Assembly: GCA_903875215.1 (NCBI GenBank)
Contig: CAIQVH010000021.1
Span: 1 to 64,000, forward strand
Reading direction: 5' to 3'
From: an uncultured Anaerolineae bacterium
GTDB lineage: Bacteria; Chloroflexota; Anaerolineae; Anaerolineales; Villigracilaceae
DNA length: 64,000 nucleotides
Below, piece by piece: positions 1-9,205 of the stretch. A program made the position numbers and the translations under genes. Numbering within the stretch: the stretch's first letter is position 1; every line of letters starts with the position of its first letter. The notes below the pieces were generated by a model, which worked only from the letters and a program-made list of their open reading frames with translations, did no database searches and was not told the DNA's origin.

Positions 1-167
1 TGCTTGAAGGTCTCCACCTTGCGCGGGTCCGGGTCAATGCCGAGAACGTTGAAGCCCTTCTCGGCGAAAACCACCGCCAGCGGCATGCCCACATAGCCCA
101 TGCCGAGAATGCCGATTCGGGCAGTTTTGTCTTGCAGTTTTTTAATCAGGGTATCTTTGATGTTCAT
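1..167 (-). CDS. Nucleotide-sugar dehydrogenase, N-terminal part (cut by window edge)
   Basis: Reading the minus strand from the ATG at 165-167 gives about 55 residues with a Rossmann nucleotide-binding start (IGILGMGYVGMPLA, then VLGIDPDP). This is typical of the UDP-glucose / UDP-N-acetylmannosamine 6-dehydrogenase family, which oxidises a UDP-sugar to a UDP-uronic acid with NAD+ in the cytoplasm. The rest of the gene lies beyond the left edge, so substrate and completeness cannot be judged. It is divergent from the exporter genes that begin at 341. A uronic-acid donor would fit the two AsnB-like amidotransferases further along, which could amidate uronic acids. The family call is firm; the substrate is unknown. 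Confidence 0.85.
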   Translation of the reverse strand, partial: MNIKDTLIKKLQDKTARIGILGMGYVGMPLAVVFAEKGFNVLGIDPDPRKVETFK

Positions 168-290
168 GGCAGCCTTTTCTGAATCTCTCTAATTTTTTGT
201 ATTCAGGCCTTGGGGGAACCTGACTTGCGTCCTGATTATATTCCATAAGCCGGCAAAACCCAGGCGCGCCATTCTACCTAAAAAAGCGGC

Positions 291-296
291 TATAAT
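291..296 (+). promoter_or_regulatory. Probable -10 box for the polysaccharide exporter operon
   Basis: A perfect TATAAT lies 44 nt upstream of the ATG at 341, in the divergent intergenic region 168-340. No convincing -35 hexamer sits at the usual distance. A second TATAAT in the opposite orientation (235-240 on the plus strand) could serve the divergent dehydrogenase. The rest of the gap shows nothing else I recognise. Confidence 0.5.
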
Positions 297-340
297 ATGT
301 TTTCAATTTACCCAAACATCCCCACCAGCAGTGAGAAAAA

Positions 341-1177
341 ATGTACTCTGCATTTAGTTTTTTGGCAAATTTTCAGGCTTTCATTGAGTTATCCAATGTT
401 TTTCGCACGCGCGGTCGCTTGATCTATGAATTAACCAGGCGCGAGGTATTTGACCGCTATGCCGGCCAGGTCTTTGGCGCATTCTGGCCGCTTGTCCATC
501 CGCTGATGATCACGTTGATCTATGTGTTCATTTTTGGCTTCGTGTTCAAAGCGCGCGTTGGCGGGACCCTGGACATGCCGTTGAATTACACATCCTATAT
601 GCTGGCTGGAATCATCCCGTGGCTGGTGTTTCAGGAGGTGTTGAGCAAATCCAGCACGGTCATCATCAGCAATGCCAACGTCGTCAAGCAGGTGATTTTT
701 CCGATTGAAGTCCTGCCGATCAAGAACGTCCTGGCTTCGCTGGTGACCGAGTTCGTGTTTTTGTGTTTACTGACTGTCTATACCCTCAGTACCAGTCATG
801 GCTTGCTGTGGACGTACTTTCTGATTCCGGTTCTGATTCTTTTCCAGAGTCTGACCATGGTTGGGGTCAGTTTTCTTTTTTCTGCCATAGGGGTCTTTTT
901 TCGGGATTTGAAAGAATTTGTGCAGGTCTTTCTCTCCGTGGCATTTTTCATCCTGCCAATTTTATACCTGCCCGAGTCCATCCCGTCTGCCATCCGCCCC
1001 ATGTTATATCTCAACCCGATCAGTTATATGATCTGGTGCTACCAGGATGTTTTATATTTTGGCGCCATCGCGCACCCCTGGGCCTGGGTGGTATTCAGCC
1101 TGGGAAGCCTTCTTCTCTTCATCTTCGGGTATCGCATTTTTCGGAAATTAAAGGGAATGTTTGGGAACGTGTTATGA
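341..1177 (+). CDS. ABC-2 type polysaccharide export permease (Wzm-like)
   Basis: This 278-residue membrane protein has an ABC-2 permease layout: a cytoplasmic N-terminus containing ELTRREVFDRYAG, then about six hydrophobic segments, including LNPISYMIWCYQDVLYFG near the C-terminus. That is typical of Wzm/KpsM/TagG permeases. It would form the transmembrane half of an exporter that moves a lipid-linked glycan across the cytoplasmic membrane. The start has a purine-rich GTGAGAA just upstream. Its stop overlaps the start of the ATPase gene (ATGA at 1174-1177), so the two are translationally coupled. Family and role are firm; the exported glycan is inferred from the locus. Confidence 0.93.
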   Translation: MYSAFSFLANFQAFIELSNVFRTRGRLIYELTRREVFDRYAGQVFGAFWPLVHPLMITLIYVFIFGFVFKARVGGTLDMPLNYTSYMLAGIIPWLVFQEVLSKSSTVIISNANVVKQVIFPIEVLPIKNVLASLVTEFVFLCLLTVYTLSTSHGLLWTYFLIPVLILFQSLTMVGVSFLFSAIGVFFRDLKEFVQVFLSVAFFILPILYLPESIPSAIRPMLYLNPISYMIWCYQDVLYFGAIAHPWAWVVFSLGSLLLFIFGYRIFRKLKGMFGNVL

Positions 1178-2511
1178 GCAACTCTTCTGAAGCGGCTATC
1201 CATGTGGCCAATCTTTCCAAGGAATTTAAGATCTATTCGCACCCTGCGGATCTGTTCATTGAAGTCTTGCGAGGCAAACCGCGCCACAGATCGTTCTGGG
1301 CCTTGCAGGATATTTCCTTTGATGTGCCGCGCGGGAAGGTGGTGGGGCTGCTGGGCCGCAATGGGGCTGGGAAAAGCACCCTGCTGCGAATCATTTCTGG
1401 CACACTGGATAAGACCTCCGGCGAAGTGGTGACGCGCGGCAGAATCTCTTCCATCCTGGAGCTGGGCACCGGTTTTAGCGGTGAATATACCGGGCGCGAG
1501 AATATCTACCTGGGCGGGTTGATGGTGGGCCTTTCGCGCGAGGAAGTGAAGGCCAAGGAGGACTGGATCATCGAGTTCAGCGAACTCAAGGATTTCATTG
1601 ACCAGCCCTTCAAGACCTATTCCTCCGGCATGCAGGCCCGCCTGACCTTCTCTACTGCGGTGTGCATTGACCCGGATATCCTGATCGTGGATGAAGCTTT
1701 ATCCGTAGGCGATGCGCGCTTCCAAAAAAAATCCTTTGGCAAGATCAAGGAATTTCGAGAAGCTGGAAATACCATCCTGTTTGTTTCCCACGATACCAAC
1801 GCAGTCATGGATCTTTGTGACACGGCCATATTGCTGGAAAATGGCAGGATCCTGGATAATGGCGACCCCAAAGCGGTTGCAAAGCGCTACTGGAAAATGG
1901 TATATGTTGATAACCCGACGGAGGCTTCCGGATCAACTCGGAAAACCGAGGCAGAGGCGCCTGCCAAAGTGGACGCGGACGCATCAGCCATACAAAAAAA
2001 TGACGAGGCGCATACCGATTCGAAAATAAGCAAACAGGATTTTTCCGGATTACTGCGGGCGGGCGAGCGCATCGAAGCGGAAATCATTGAAATTGGAATT
2101 TATGACTCGCATGACCACAAGGTAGTTGTGCTGGAATCAGGGCAAAAATATTCGTTAGTTGCCCGAGCTCTATTTCATGAAGATTGCGATACGATCGGAT
2201 TTGGTTTTCATATCACCAATAATAAAGGCGTCATCATGTATGGAATTGCAACCACTGATGCGGGCGTGAAGTTCCCCCCCGTGAAAAAGGGGCAAATCCT
2301 GGAAGCCCGATTAAATGTGTCCATGTGGTTAACCAACGGAGACTATTTTCTCAGCGCGGGGGTTGGGAATGGGCAAAAGGTTATTGATTTCCTGTATGAT
2401 GCCATGGTCTTTACGATCCCAAGATTGCCGTGGATTCAACATGCTTCCGTCGTTAATCTGGAACCTCACTTTGAGGGGAAAGTATTGGAAGCGGAATCTA
2501 AACAAACATAA
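1174..2511 (+). CDS. Polysaccharide ABC exporter ATPase with C-terminal substrate-binding domain (Wzt-like)
   Basis: The 445-residue protein has the complete ABC ATPase set: Walker A GRNGAGKST (about residues 61-69), signature YSSGMQARL, and Walker B DILIVDEAL. A polar linker around residues 245-290 leads into a C-terminal beta-rich region of about 155 residues, as in Wzt proteins that recognise the modified end of their glycan before export. The ATG at 1174 was chosen because it overlaps the permease stop and gives a standard ABC N-terminus; a longer reading frame upstream lies inside the permease gene. The extra domain suggests that export is gated by a terminal modification, perhaps made by the locus methyltransferases (inference). 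Confidence 0.93.
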   Translation: MSNSSEAAIHVANLSKEFKIYSHPADLFIEVLRGKPRHRSFWALQDISFDVPRGKVVGLLGRNGAGKSTLLRIISGTLDKTSGEVVTRGRISSILELGTGFSGEYTGRENIYLGGLMVGLSREEVKAKEDWIIEFSELKDFIDQPFKTYSSGMQARLTFSTAVCIDPDILIVDEALSVGDARFQKKSFGKIKEFREAGNTILFVSHDTNAVMDLCDTAILLENGRILDNGDPKAVAKRYWKMVYVDNPTEASGSTRKTEAEAPAKVDADASAIQKNDEAHTDSKISKQDFSGLLRAGERIEAEIIEIGIYDSHDHKVVVLESGQKYSLVARALFHEDCDTIGFGFHITNNKGVIMYGIATTDAGVKFPPVKKGQILEARLNVSMWLTNGDYFLSAGVGNGQKVIDFLYDAMVFTIPRLPWIQHASVVNLEPHFEGKVLEAESKQT

Positions 2512-2528
2512 ACATTGCTGGGAGTATT

Positions 2529-3683
2529 ATGTCTGCGACCGATCTAAATGATGGAATTTTCTTAACCGAATTAACAAAAGAACTTGTTAAAAACCTACCC
2601 AACTGGTACGGTTCAGACAATTGGGATTCTGATGTATTGCCCTATCGAGAAACGTCAGGTGATTGGTTTTTTGCCAATATTCGAAAAATTTTTAAATTTA
2701 TTTTTAAGGATAGTGTTCTAATAAAGAATTCTGATTTTGAAACATTAGTTGTCAGCCTATCCAAATCCGAAAATTCTCTTCTTGAACTATCCAGATTATA
2801 TGATCTACTTCAGGATAGCCATTCACGCTCTATATTGGTGTCTCTTATCGCATATCGGCTGATGGGATATAGGAAAGTGAAACTTCCCATTAACACAGCA
2901 TCCTATTGGGAAATCCGAAAAACTGCACAATCTTCTATAAAAAAATTAGAACGCACGCTCAAGATAGGGTTTCGTGATTGGTCGCTAAATCACATGGATC
3001 TCACTAATTTGGGCTATCCAATCGAAAGTTATCTCATGCCAGTATGGGCAGTCGCAACATTTGGACTCAAACAATACGAATATTGCAGGGAAAATATCGC
3101 TATCAAGGCACAGTTAGGAGACTATGTTATTGATGCCGGAGGAGGCTGGGGTGATACTGCCCTTTATTTTTCTCACAATGTTGGCGCACAAGGGAGGGTC
3201 TACACCTTTGAGTTCTCGCCGGACAATCTAGAAGTCTTTCATCAAAATTTGGAACTTAACCCTGGGCTGGCAACAAACATACAAATAATCCAAAACGCTT
3301 TATGGGATAAATCGCATGAGCTGTTGGAGTTTTCCAGTAATGGGCCCGCCACATCACTGAAGAACAACCAGAACCACCAAGGATCTTATTTCCATGTAAC
3401 AACACTATCCTTGGATGACTTTGTCAGAGACACTGGAATCACAAGGGTTGATTTTATTAAAATGGATGTCGAAGGGGCAGAATTAAAGGCGTTGATCGGC
3501 GCGGAAAAAACAATTCGGAGATTCAAACCCAAATTAGCAATTTCTGTATATCATAACCCAGACGATTTTGTTGATATTTCAAACTATCTGGACGGACTGA
3601 AGGTAGGGTATGAATTTTTCCTGGATCATTTTACGATCTATCGCGCTGAAACTATTCTTTTTGCCTGCGCCAAAACAAAATAG
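2529..3683 (+). CDS. FkbM-family SAM-dependent methyltransferase
   Basis: The 384-residue protein has a variable N-terminal half and a C-terminal class I methyltransferase fold of the FkbM type. The SAM loop is VIDAGGGWGDTALYFS, followed by an acidic strand (GRVYTFEFSPDN) and the family signature VDFIKMDVEGAELKAL. FkbM enzymes O-methylate sugars or other small hydroxylated groups, and in glycan loci they usually methylate a sugar or chain end. The start has GGAG a few bases upstream, 17 nt after the ATPase stop. The gene is clearly more AT-rich than its flanks, as is the next one, suggesting separate acquisition. The acceptor is unknown. Confidence 0.88.
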   Translation: MSATDLNDGIFLTELTKELVKNLPNWYGSDNWDSDVLPYRETSGDWFFANIRKIFKFIFKDSVLIKNSDFETLVVSLSKSENSLLELSRLYDLLQDSHSRSILVSLIAYRLMGYRKVKLPINTASYWEIRKTAQSSIKKLERTLKIGFRDWSLNHMDLTNLGYPIESYLMPVWAVATFGLKQYEYCRENIAIKAQLGDYVIDAGGGWGDTALYFSHNVGAQGRVYTFEFSPDNLEVFHQNLELNPGLATNIQIIQNALWDKSHELLEFSSNGPATSLKNNQNHQGSYFHVTTLSLDDFVRDTGITRVDFIKMDVEGAELKALIGAEKTIRRFKPKLAISVYHNPDDFVDISNYLDGLKVGYEFFLDHFTIYRAETILFACAKTK

Positions 3684-3706
3684 TTAAGCAAATAGGGAAA
3701 GAATTT

Positions 3707-4432
3707 ATGGAACCAATTGACCTTTATCTAGGTAGTGACCTTGGACTATGGGCATTGAAGCAAACCCCACCAGATTGTATTAAACAAGTTATTACAGAAG
3801 ATGACGAAATTTCCAGTGAAGCGCAAGCAAGAAATATTAATGTCGTTCCTGGCAATCCAAACAATGTGAACTTTGAATTTGCATCAAGTGGACTTTCAGT
3901 TCATTACCCAAAAATATTGGGGCAATCCTTAATATCACGTTATTCTAAAATATATAATATCCATCCCGGTTTTTTACCATGGGGAAGGGGTTTTTACCCG
4001 GTTTTTTGGGCAATGTGGGAGGAAACACCCGCTGGTGCAACCATACATGAAATTGTTGCAAAAGTTGACCAGGGTCCCATAGTCGATCAAATCCCGGTGG
4101 AATATTATCCACACGATACTGGTTACACTTTGTTTAGTAGGGTGAGATATGCAGAAAAACAATTATTTTCACAATATAGTATGGCAATAATTGAATGTGA
4201 GAATCTGCCCACGACACCACAACCGAGTGGTGGAACTTACCATACAAAAGCCGAGTTTTTTAATATAAAAAGCCTTGAGAATTGGCATTCCATAAAAACA
4301 CTGGAATTGGTTAAGTTAATTCGCTGTCTCTCTTTTCCGGGGTATTCAGGGTTGGAGATTTCCCTGGAAGGACAGAAATTTAGCGTTAGCATGGAAGCGC
4401 TCCCCAAAAACCAAAACTCCCAGATCGGTTAA
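3707..4432 (+). CDS. Formyltransferase-fold protein, probable amino-sugar N-formyltransferase
   Basis: The 241-residue protein has the formyltransferase core: YNIHPGFLPWGRG supplies the Asn/His catalytic pair, and ATIHEIVAKVDQGPIVDQ carries the catalytic Asp in the usual D-x-G setting. It lacks the C-terminal tRNA-binding domain of Met-tRNA formyltransferase. Relatives transfer a formyl group from N10-formyl-THF to the amino group of dTDP-4-amino sugars. The downstream DegT-type aminotransferase would supply such an amine, so a formamido-deoxysugar branch is inferred. AT-rich codon use matches the preceding FkbM gene. Alternatives are other GART-fold transformylases; the catalytic set is convincing and the substrate is inferred. 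Confidence 0.82.
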   Translation: MEPIDLYLGSDLGLWALKQTPPDCIKQVITEDDEISSEAQARNINVVPGNPNNVNFEFASSGLSVHYPKILGQSLISRYSKIYNIHPGFLPWGRGFYPVFWAMWEETPAGATIHEIVAKVDQGPIVDQIPVEYYPHDTGYTLFSRVRYAEKQLFSQYSMAIIECENLPTTPQPSGGTYHTKAEFFNIKSLENWHSIKTLELVKLIRCLSFPGYSGLEISLEGQKFSVSMEALPKNQNSQIG

Positions 4433-4528
4433 CGAAAAAATGTCGACCATATAATCGTTTCTAATTTACAATGGATGCTCAATGCGCCAGTTATTTTTTC
4501 AGACATCAAGTAGTACAAGCAGGTCTAC

Positions 4529-5749
4529 ATGATAAAATTAAGAACCAATGATCTGGCTTTGCTGGATGGCAAACCGGTCTTTTTAGAAAAACTGCATGTT
4601 GGCCGCCCCAATATCGGCAACCGCGAAAAATTTAGCGAGCGCGTGAACGATATTCTGGATCGCCGCTGGCTTTCCAATAGCGGGCGCTACATGCAGGAGT
4701 TTGAGAAAGCCATCGCCAGTTATGTTGGTGTAAAGCATTGCATCGTGGTCACCAATGCCACCATAGCGCTGGAGATCGCCATCCGCGCCCTGGGGCTGCA
4801 GGGCGAAGTGATCATCCCGTCCTTTACCTTCGTCGCCACTGCCCATGCCCTGCAGTGGTTGGGAGTCACACCTGTCTTTTGCGATATTGACCCGCAGACT
4901 TACAACATTGACCCCGCCAGAATCGAGGCATTGATCACCCCGCGTACCAGCGCCATCCTGGGCGTGCACGTCTATGGCCGGCCCTGCGACTGTGACGCGC
5001 TGGAGCAAATCGCCCGCCGGCACGGCCTGAAACTGTTCTATGATGCTGCCCATGCCTTTGGCTGTTCCTACCAGGGCCAAATGGTTGGCAACTTCGGCGA
5101 CCTGGAAGTCTTTAGTTTTCACGCCACCAAGTTCCTCAACTCGCTGGAAGGCGGCGCCATTGCCACTAATAATGAAGAACTGGCAAACCGTGCGCGCAAG
5201 ATGACAAATTTCGGCTTTACTGGTTATGACCAAGTAGACGGTGTTGGCACCAACGGCAAAATGAACGAAGTCTCCGCCGCCATGGGGCTGACCAATCTCG
5301 AAACCATCCAGGAACTGATCGCCGTCAATCAGCGCAATTATCGGCAATACCAACAGGAACTGGAAGGCGTACCGGGAGTGCGCGTGGTGGCCTTCGATGA
5401 AGCCGAAAGGAATAATTATCAATACCTGGTGCTGGAGGTTGACGAAGAAACCGCAGGCCTCAGCCGCGACCAGCTGACCCAACTCCTGCACGCCGAAAAC
5501 GTGCTGGCGCGGCGCTATTTCTACCCCGGCTGTCACCGCATGGAACCCTACGCCACACTCTTCCCGGAAGCCGCTGCGCGCCTGCCAGAGACGGAACGCG
5601 TCACGGCACGCATGCTTTGCCTGCCGACCGGCACCGGAATTCAAAGCGCAGAGATTATCCAGGTCTGTGAATTGATCCGCTATATGCTCGTTCATGGCAT
5701 GGAGATATCTCAAAAAATGAGTCGTATTTCCAAGGGGCCGGCCCAATGA
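4529..5749 (+). CDS. DegT/DnrJ/EryC1 family PLP-dependent sugar aminotransferase
   Basis: This 406-residue fold-type I aminotransferase has YDAAHAFG (Asp172 for the pyridine nitrogen) and FSFHATKFLNSLEGG, with Lys201 as the expected PLP Schiff-base lysine. Such enzymes convert a nucleotide-linked 3- or 4-keto-deoxysugar to the amino sugar using glutamate. Placement directly after a formyltransferase suggests a dTDP-4-keto-6-deoxyglucose aminotransferase of the VioA/PerA kind, though position specificity cannot be read from the sequence. The 96-bp gap before it contains no recognised element. Its stop overlaps the next start (ATGA at 5746-5749). GC content returns to the local norm here. Confidence 0.9.
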   Translation: MIKLRTNDLALLDGKPVFLEKLHVGRPNIGNREKFSERVNDILDRRWLSNSGRYMQEFEKAIASYVGVKHCIVVTNATIALEIAIRALGLQGEVIIPSFTFVATAHALQWLGVTPVFCDIDPQTYNIDPARIEALITPRTSAILGVHVYGRPCDCDALEQIARRHGLKLFYDAAHAFGCSYQGQMVGNFGDLEVFSFHATKFLNSLEGGAIATNNEELANRARKMTNFGFTGYDQVDGVGTNGKMNEVSAAMGLTNLETIQELIAVNQRNYRQYQQELEGVPGVRVVAFDEAERNNYQYLVLEVDEETAGLSRDQLTQLLHAENVLARRYFYPGCHRMEPYATLFPEAAARLPETERVTARMLCLPTGTGIQSAEIIQVCELIRYMLVHGMEISQKMSRISKGPAQ

Positions 5750-7134
5750 AAATCGGTTTTTTGGGCAACACCAACAATTATCCTTTTATCCTGGCCATGT
5801 TGTTCCGTGAAATGGGACATTCGGTTTTTTTTGTGGTCACCGAAAAAAGCCCGCTCCATCGCCCCGAAAGCCGGTATCCCGAATTTAAGGCGGGCTATCC
5901 CGATTGGATCACCGACCTCTCCGACCTGGCCGAATGGGAATTCTTCACCCTGAGCCCCCGGCTGGCGGGCATCCTGGGCCAGCTATCGCAATGCGATGCG
6001 CTGGTGCTCAATTCGTTCGGCCTATCCTGCCTGCCATTTTTGAACCTGCCTGCCATTGCCTTGCTGACCGGTTCGGATCTCACGGATTATGCCAATCTCC
6101 TGTCGGTTGAGACGCGCACCGCGAACTATGATCCTGCCTACAAAGAAACCCCTGCAGGGAAAAGCGACCTTGCGATGTTAAAGGATTTTATCAACCGGCA
6201 GCGGCTGGGGATCCAAAACTCCGCCCTGGTGCGCTGGTTTCCACACGGCCTTGTGCCGGAAGGCGACCGCCTGCTGGACGAGCTGGGCATTCCCGCCTCC
6301 AAGCGGCACTTCTTTGCCATGGCCAATCCGGATATTTTGGAGTTCTCGCCAGCGCCGCATAATCAGACCGCGCGGGTTTTTTGCGGCGCACGCCTGACCT
6401 GGAAACTGCCGGTTGAACCCGGGCGCGCGCTGTTGGACTACAAAGGCGGCGACGTTATGATTCGCGGACTGGGGCAGTTTTATCGCGAAACCGGCACCCG
6501 GCTCGAGATTCGCCTGGTGCGCAAGGGGCTGCATCTCAAAGAAACGGAAGACCTGATCGCGGAAGAAGGCATTGCAGACCAGGTGATCTGGCTGGAGGAA
6601 ATGTCGTTGGTGGATTACTGGCAGGAGATCGAGCGCGCGGATATTATCTTCGACCAGCTGGCGAAATCCCTGCCTTTCGGCCCGGTTTACGATGCCATGG
6701 CAGTTGGCCGGCCCGCCATTGCCAATGCCCGCCCGGAAATTTCCAGTCCTCTGCCCCTGGCCCCCATCTGCCAGGCAGAAACACCGCAGGAGGTCTGCCG
6801 GCAACTCAAACGGCTGGTCTTTAACCCGCAGGAACGGGAGCAAGTGGGCCGGCTGGGCCGCGCGTACGTGGAACAGTACCTGGACCCGCGCAAATCGGCC
6901 ATCCAGATCGAACAGATTTTGGCGGAGGCCAGCCATGCCCGCAGGCAAGAACAGCCGTACAATTACATGCTTCAAACCCTGGTCTTAAGATGGGAGTTGC
7001 AACAAGAGCTTGCAGAAACCAGGCAGGAGCTTGATAATATTTTCAATGCTCTCAGTCGTCTCAAGCCTTTCTTGAGAGTTTTCAATAAGCTGCCAATTTT
7101 AAGAAAATATATCCCTGCTATTCTTCTGAAATAG
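5746..7134 (+). CDS. GT-B fold glycosyltransferase-like protein with C-terminal helical tail
   Basis: The 462-residue protein begins with the Rossmann start MKIGFLGNTNNYPF and has a C-terminal donor-binding half: ADIIFDQLAKSLPFGPVYDAMAVGRPAIAN resembles the GT4-type donor site, although it lacks a canonical E-x7-E. After about residue 390 comes a helical, probably coiled-coil stretch (LRWELQQELAETRQELDNI) and a basic hydrophobic end that may touch the membrane. The start overlaps the aminotransferase stop by 4 nt. I infer a cytoplasmic glycosyltransferase for this glycan; donor and linkage are unknown. Call is moderately sure because the motifs are divergent. Confidence 0.7.
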   Translation: MKIGFLGNTNNYPFILAMLFREMGHSVFFVVTEKSPLHRPESRYPEFKAGYPDWITDLSDLAEWEFFTLSPRLAGILGQLSQCDALVLNSFGLSCLPFLNLPAIALLTGSDLTDYANLLSVETRTANYDPAYKETPAGKSDLAMLKDFINRQRLGIQNSALVRWFPHGLVPEGDRLLDELGIPASKRHFFAMANPDILEFSPAPHNQTARVFCGARLTWKLPVEPGRALLDYKGGDVMIRGLGQFYRETGTRLEIRLVRKGLHLKETEDLIAEEGIADQVIWLEEMSLVDYWQEIERADIIFDQLAKSLPFGPVYDAMAVGRPAIANARPEISSPLPLAPICQAETPQEVCRQLKRLVFNPQEREQVGRLGRAYVEQYLDPRKSAIQIEQILAEASHARRQEQPYNYMLQTLVLRWELQQELAETRQELDNIFNALSRLKPFLRVFNKLPILRKYIPAILLK

Positions 7135-7169
7135 CCGTTCAACAATTATTTTTTCAAACAGGAAAAATT

Positions 7170-9077
7170 ATGTGCGGTATCTGTGGACTTGTTTACCATG
7201 ACTCGGCTCGCCAGGTCTCTGAACCCCAGGTGCAGCGGATGAGCAACATCATCCGTCACCGCGGGCCGGATGACAGTGGCGTGTGGGTCAAGGGGCATGT
7301 GGGCCTGGGGCAGGCGCGCCTCTCGATCATTGATCTCAGTCCTCTCGGGCATCAACCCATGTGCAACGAGGATGGTACCATCTGGATTACCTTTAATGGG
7401 GAGATCTACAACTTCCTCGAGTTAAAAGATGAACTGGTGCGCAAGGGCCACCGCTTCTGCTCCAATACTGATACCGAAACCATCCTGCATCTGTGGGAAG
7501 AGCTGGGTCCGGCATGCGTGGAACGTCTGCGCGGCATGTTTGCCATTGCACTCTGGGATGAACGCCAGCAAAGCCTGTTCCTGGCGCGCGACCGGGTTGG
7601 CAAAAAGCCCTTATTCTATGCCGCTCTGCCAGACCGCTTCCTCTTCGGCTCCGAGATCAAAGCCATCCTGCAGGATGAAGAGTTTCAGGTTTCGCCGGAC
7701 CTGGAAGCCATCCATTACTACTTGACCTACCAATCTGTACCGGCGCCCTATTCCGCCTTCAAGGGGATCAAAAAATTGCCCCCGGCGCATACCCTGCTGG
7801 TCAAAGACGGGCAGGTCACCCTCCAGCGTTACTGGGATTTATCCTATAAGAACAAGCTGCGTGTGGTAGGCGCAGCTGCCGAGCGGGAACTGCAGGAAGA
7901 GATCATTGAGCGCCTGCGCGAGGCCGTGCGCATCCGCCTGATGAGCGACGTGCCATTGGGCGCTTTTCTCTCCGGGGGGGTTGATTCTTCGATCGTTGTG
8001 GCCCTGATGGCCGGTCTGATGGATCAACCGGTCAAGACCTTCTCGATCGGGTTTGCCGAGGATGAATATAACGAGCTCCCTTATGCGCGCATGGTGGCGG
8101 AACGTTACCATACCGATCATCATGAGTTCATTGTCAAGCCAGATGCCCAGGCCATCTTTCCGGAACTGGTCTGGCATTACAACGAGCCCTTTGCAGATTC
8201 GTCTGCCATCCCCACTTACTACGTTTCCAAGCTGGCCCGCGAATATGTCACTGTGGTGCTGACCGGCGACGGCGGCGATGAAAACTTTGCCGGGTATCCG
8301 CGCTACCAGAATCTTGATCCCGCGGCCGATGGCAATTTTGCCACCCGGTTGAAAGATCGACTTAAGAATCCGTACCTCTTTCAACGAGGTTTTCCGCGTC
8401 ACCTCCAGGACCTGCGGCGCCTGGTTGATTTAACCCCGGAACGTCTGCGCTACTATCAACGCATCACGCATTTTTGGGAATACTACCAACGCCAGCTCTA
8501 CGCCCCGGCTTTTTGGGATCAACTGGATGGCAGGTTCGGGGTGGATATCATGCTTGAAAAATACCGCCAATCGGACGCGAAGAATTTCCTGGATGCCACC
8601 CTGTACCTGGACTTCAACCTTTACCTGCCCGACACGCTGATGACCAAAACGGATATTGCCGGCATGACGCATTCGCTGGAAGCGCGTATGCCCATTTTGG
8701 ATCATCCTTTCATGGAATTCGTGGCCAGCATCCCGCCCGAATTAAAGCTGAAAGACGGGAACATCAGTAAATACATCTTCAAGAAAGCGGTGGAACCCTA
8801 TCTGCCACACGAAGTCATCTACCGCAAGAAAATGGGCTTTGGCGTGCCAACCGACCATTGGTTCAGGCACGACCTGAAAGAAATGCTGTATGACACCCTG
8901 TTGAGCCAGAAAGCCCTCCAGCGCGGATACTTTCAGGCAAGCTATATCAGGGGGATGATTGACCGCCATCAAAACGGCGAGAACTGGCAGTACCTGTTAT
9001 GGAATTTACTGATGCTTGAAATGTGGCATTTAATGTTCGTGGATCGAACCCTTTCCCGCCCAGCGGTATCTGGATAG
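7170..9077 (+). CDS. asnB: AsnB-type glutamine-dependent amidotransferase / asparagine synthase (first copy)
   Basis: This 635-residue protein has both AsnB halves. The N-terminal class II glutaminase begins MCGICGLVYH, with Cys2 as the nucleophile, followed by RHRGPDDSG and FNGEIYN. The synthetase half has the PP-loop SGGVDSSIV and VVLTGDGGDENFAGY. The enzyme releases ammonia from glutamine and joins it to an adenylated carboxylate. Inside glycan loci such paralogues often amidate uronic acids rather than aspartate, as proposed for WbpS-like proteins, so the true acceptor is open. The start must be MCG so that Cys2 becomes N-terminal. A strong terminator hairpin follows at 9153-9205. Confidence 0.92.
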   Translation: MCGICGLVYHDSARQVSEPQVQRMSNIIRHRGPDDSGVWVKGHVGLGQARLSIIDLSPLGHQPMCNEDGTIWITFNGEIYNFLELKDELVRKGHRFCSNTDTETILHLWEELGPACVERLRGMFAIALWDERQQSLFLARDRVGKKPLFYAALPDRFLFGSEIKAILQDEEFQVSPDLEAIHYYLTYQSVPAPYSAFKGIKKLPPAHTLLVKDGQVTLQRYWDLSYKNKLRVVGAAAERELQEEIIERLREAVRIRLMSDVPLGAFLSGGVDSSIVVALMAGLMDQPVKTFSIGFAEDEYNELPYARMVAERYHTDHHEFIVKPDAQAIFPELVWHYNEPFADSSAIPTYYVSKLAREYVTVVLTGDGGDENFAGYPRYQNLDPAADGNFATRLKDRLKNPYLFQRGFPRHLQDLRRLVDLTPERLRYYQRITHFWEYYQRQLYAPAFWDQLDGRFGVDIMLEKYRQSDAKNFLDATLYLDFNLYLPDTLMTKTDIAGMTHSLEARMPILDHPFMEFVASIPPELKLKDGNISKYIFKKAVEPYLPHEVIYRKKMGFGVPTDHWFRHDLKEMLYDTLLSQKALQRGYFQASYIRGMIDRHQNGENWQYLLWNLLMLEMWHLMFVDRTLSRPAVSG

Positions 9078-9152
9078 CCGCTGATTCCCTTCCAGCAAAG
9101 GCAATTGGCCCCACATGTCGCACATCTCGCCTGAACAATAAGAAATAATCCA

Positions 9153-9205
9153 TACCATGCCCGGTTGGCATATGTACCTAGACCAACCGGGCATGGTAGT
9201 TTTTT
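9153..9205 (+). terminator. Strong Rho-independent terminator after the first asnB
   Basis: A perfect 16-bp inverted repeat (9153-9168 with 9183-9198, 14-nt loop) is followed by six T residues at 9200-9205. It lies 76 nt downstream of the asnB stop and just before the next gene's ribosome-binding site. This also argues against any start for the next gene upstream of 9225. Confidence 0.85.

Noticed and set aside
763-1173. N-terminal extension of the Wzt-like ATPase to 763
   Set aside because: This part lies within the permease gene in another frame and its sequence has no ABC features. The ATG at 1174 overlaps the permease stop and gives the normal start.
4583-5746. 387-codon minus-strand open frame opposite the DegT aminotransferase
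   Set aside because: The plus strand carries intact catalytic motifs. The antisense product lacks any motif and no ribosome-binding site was seen.
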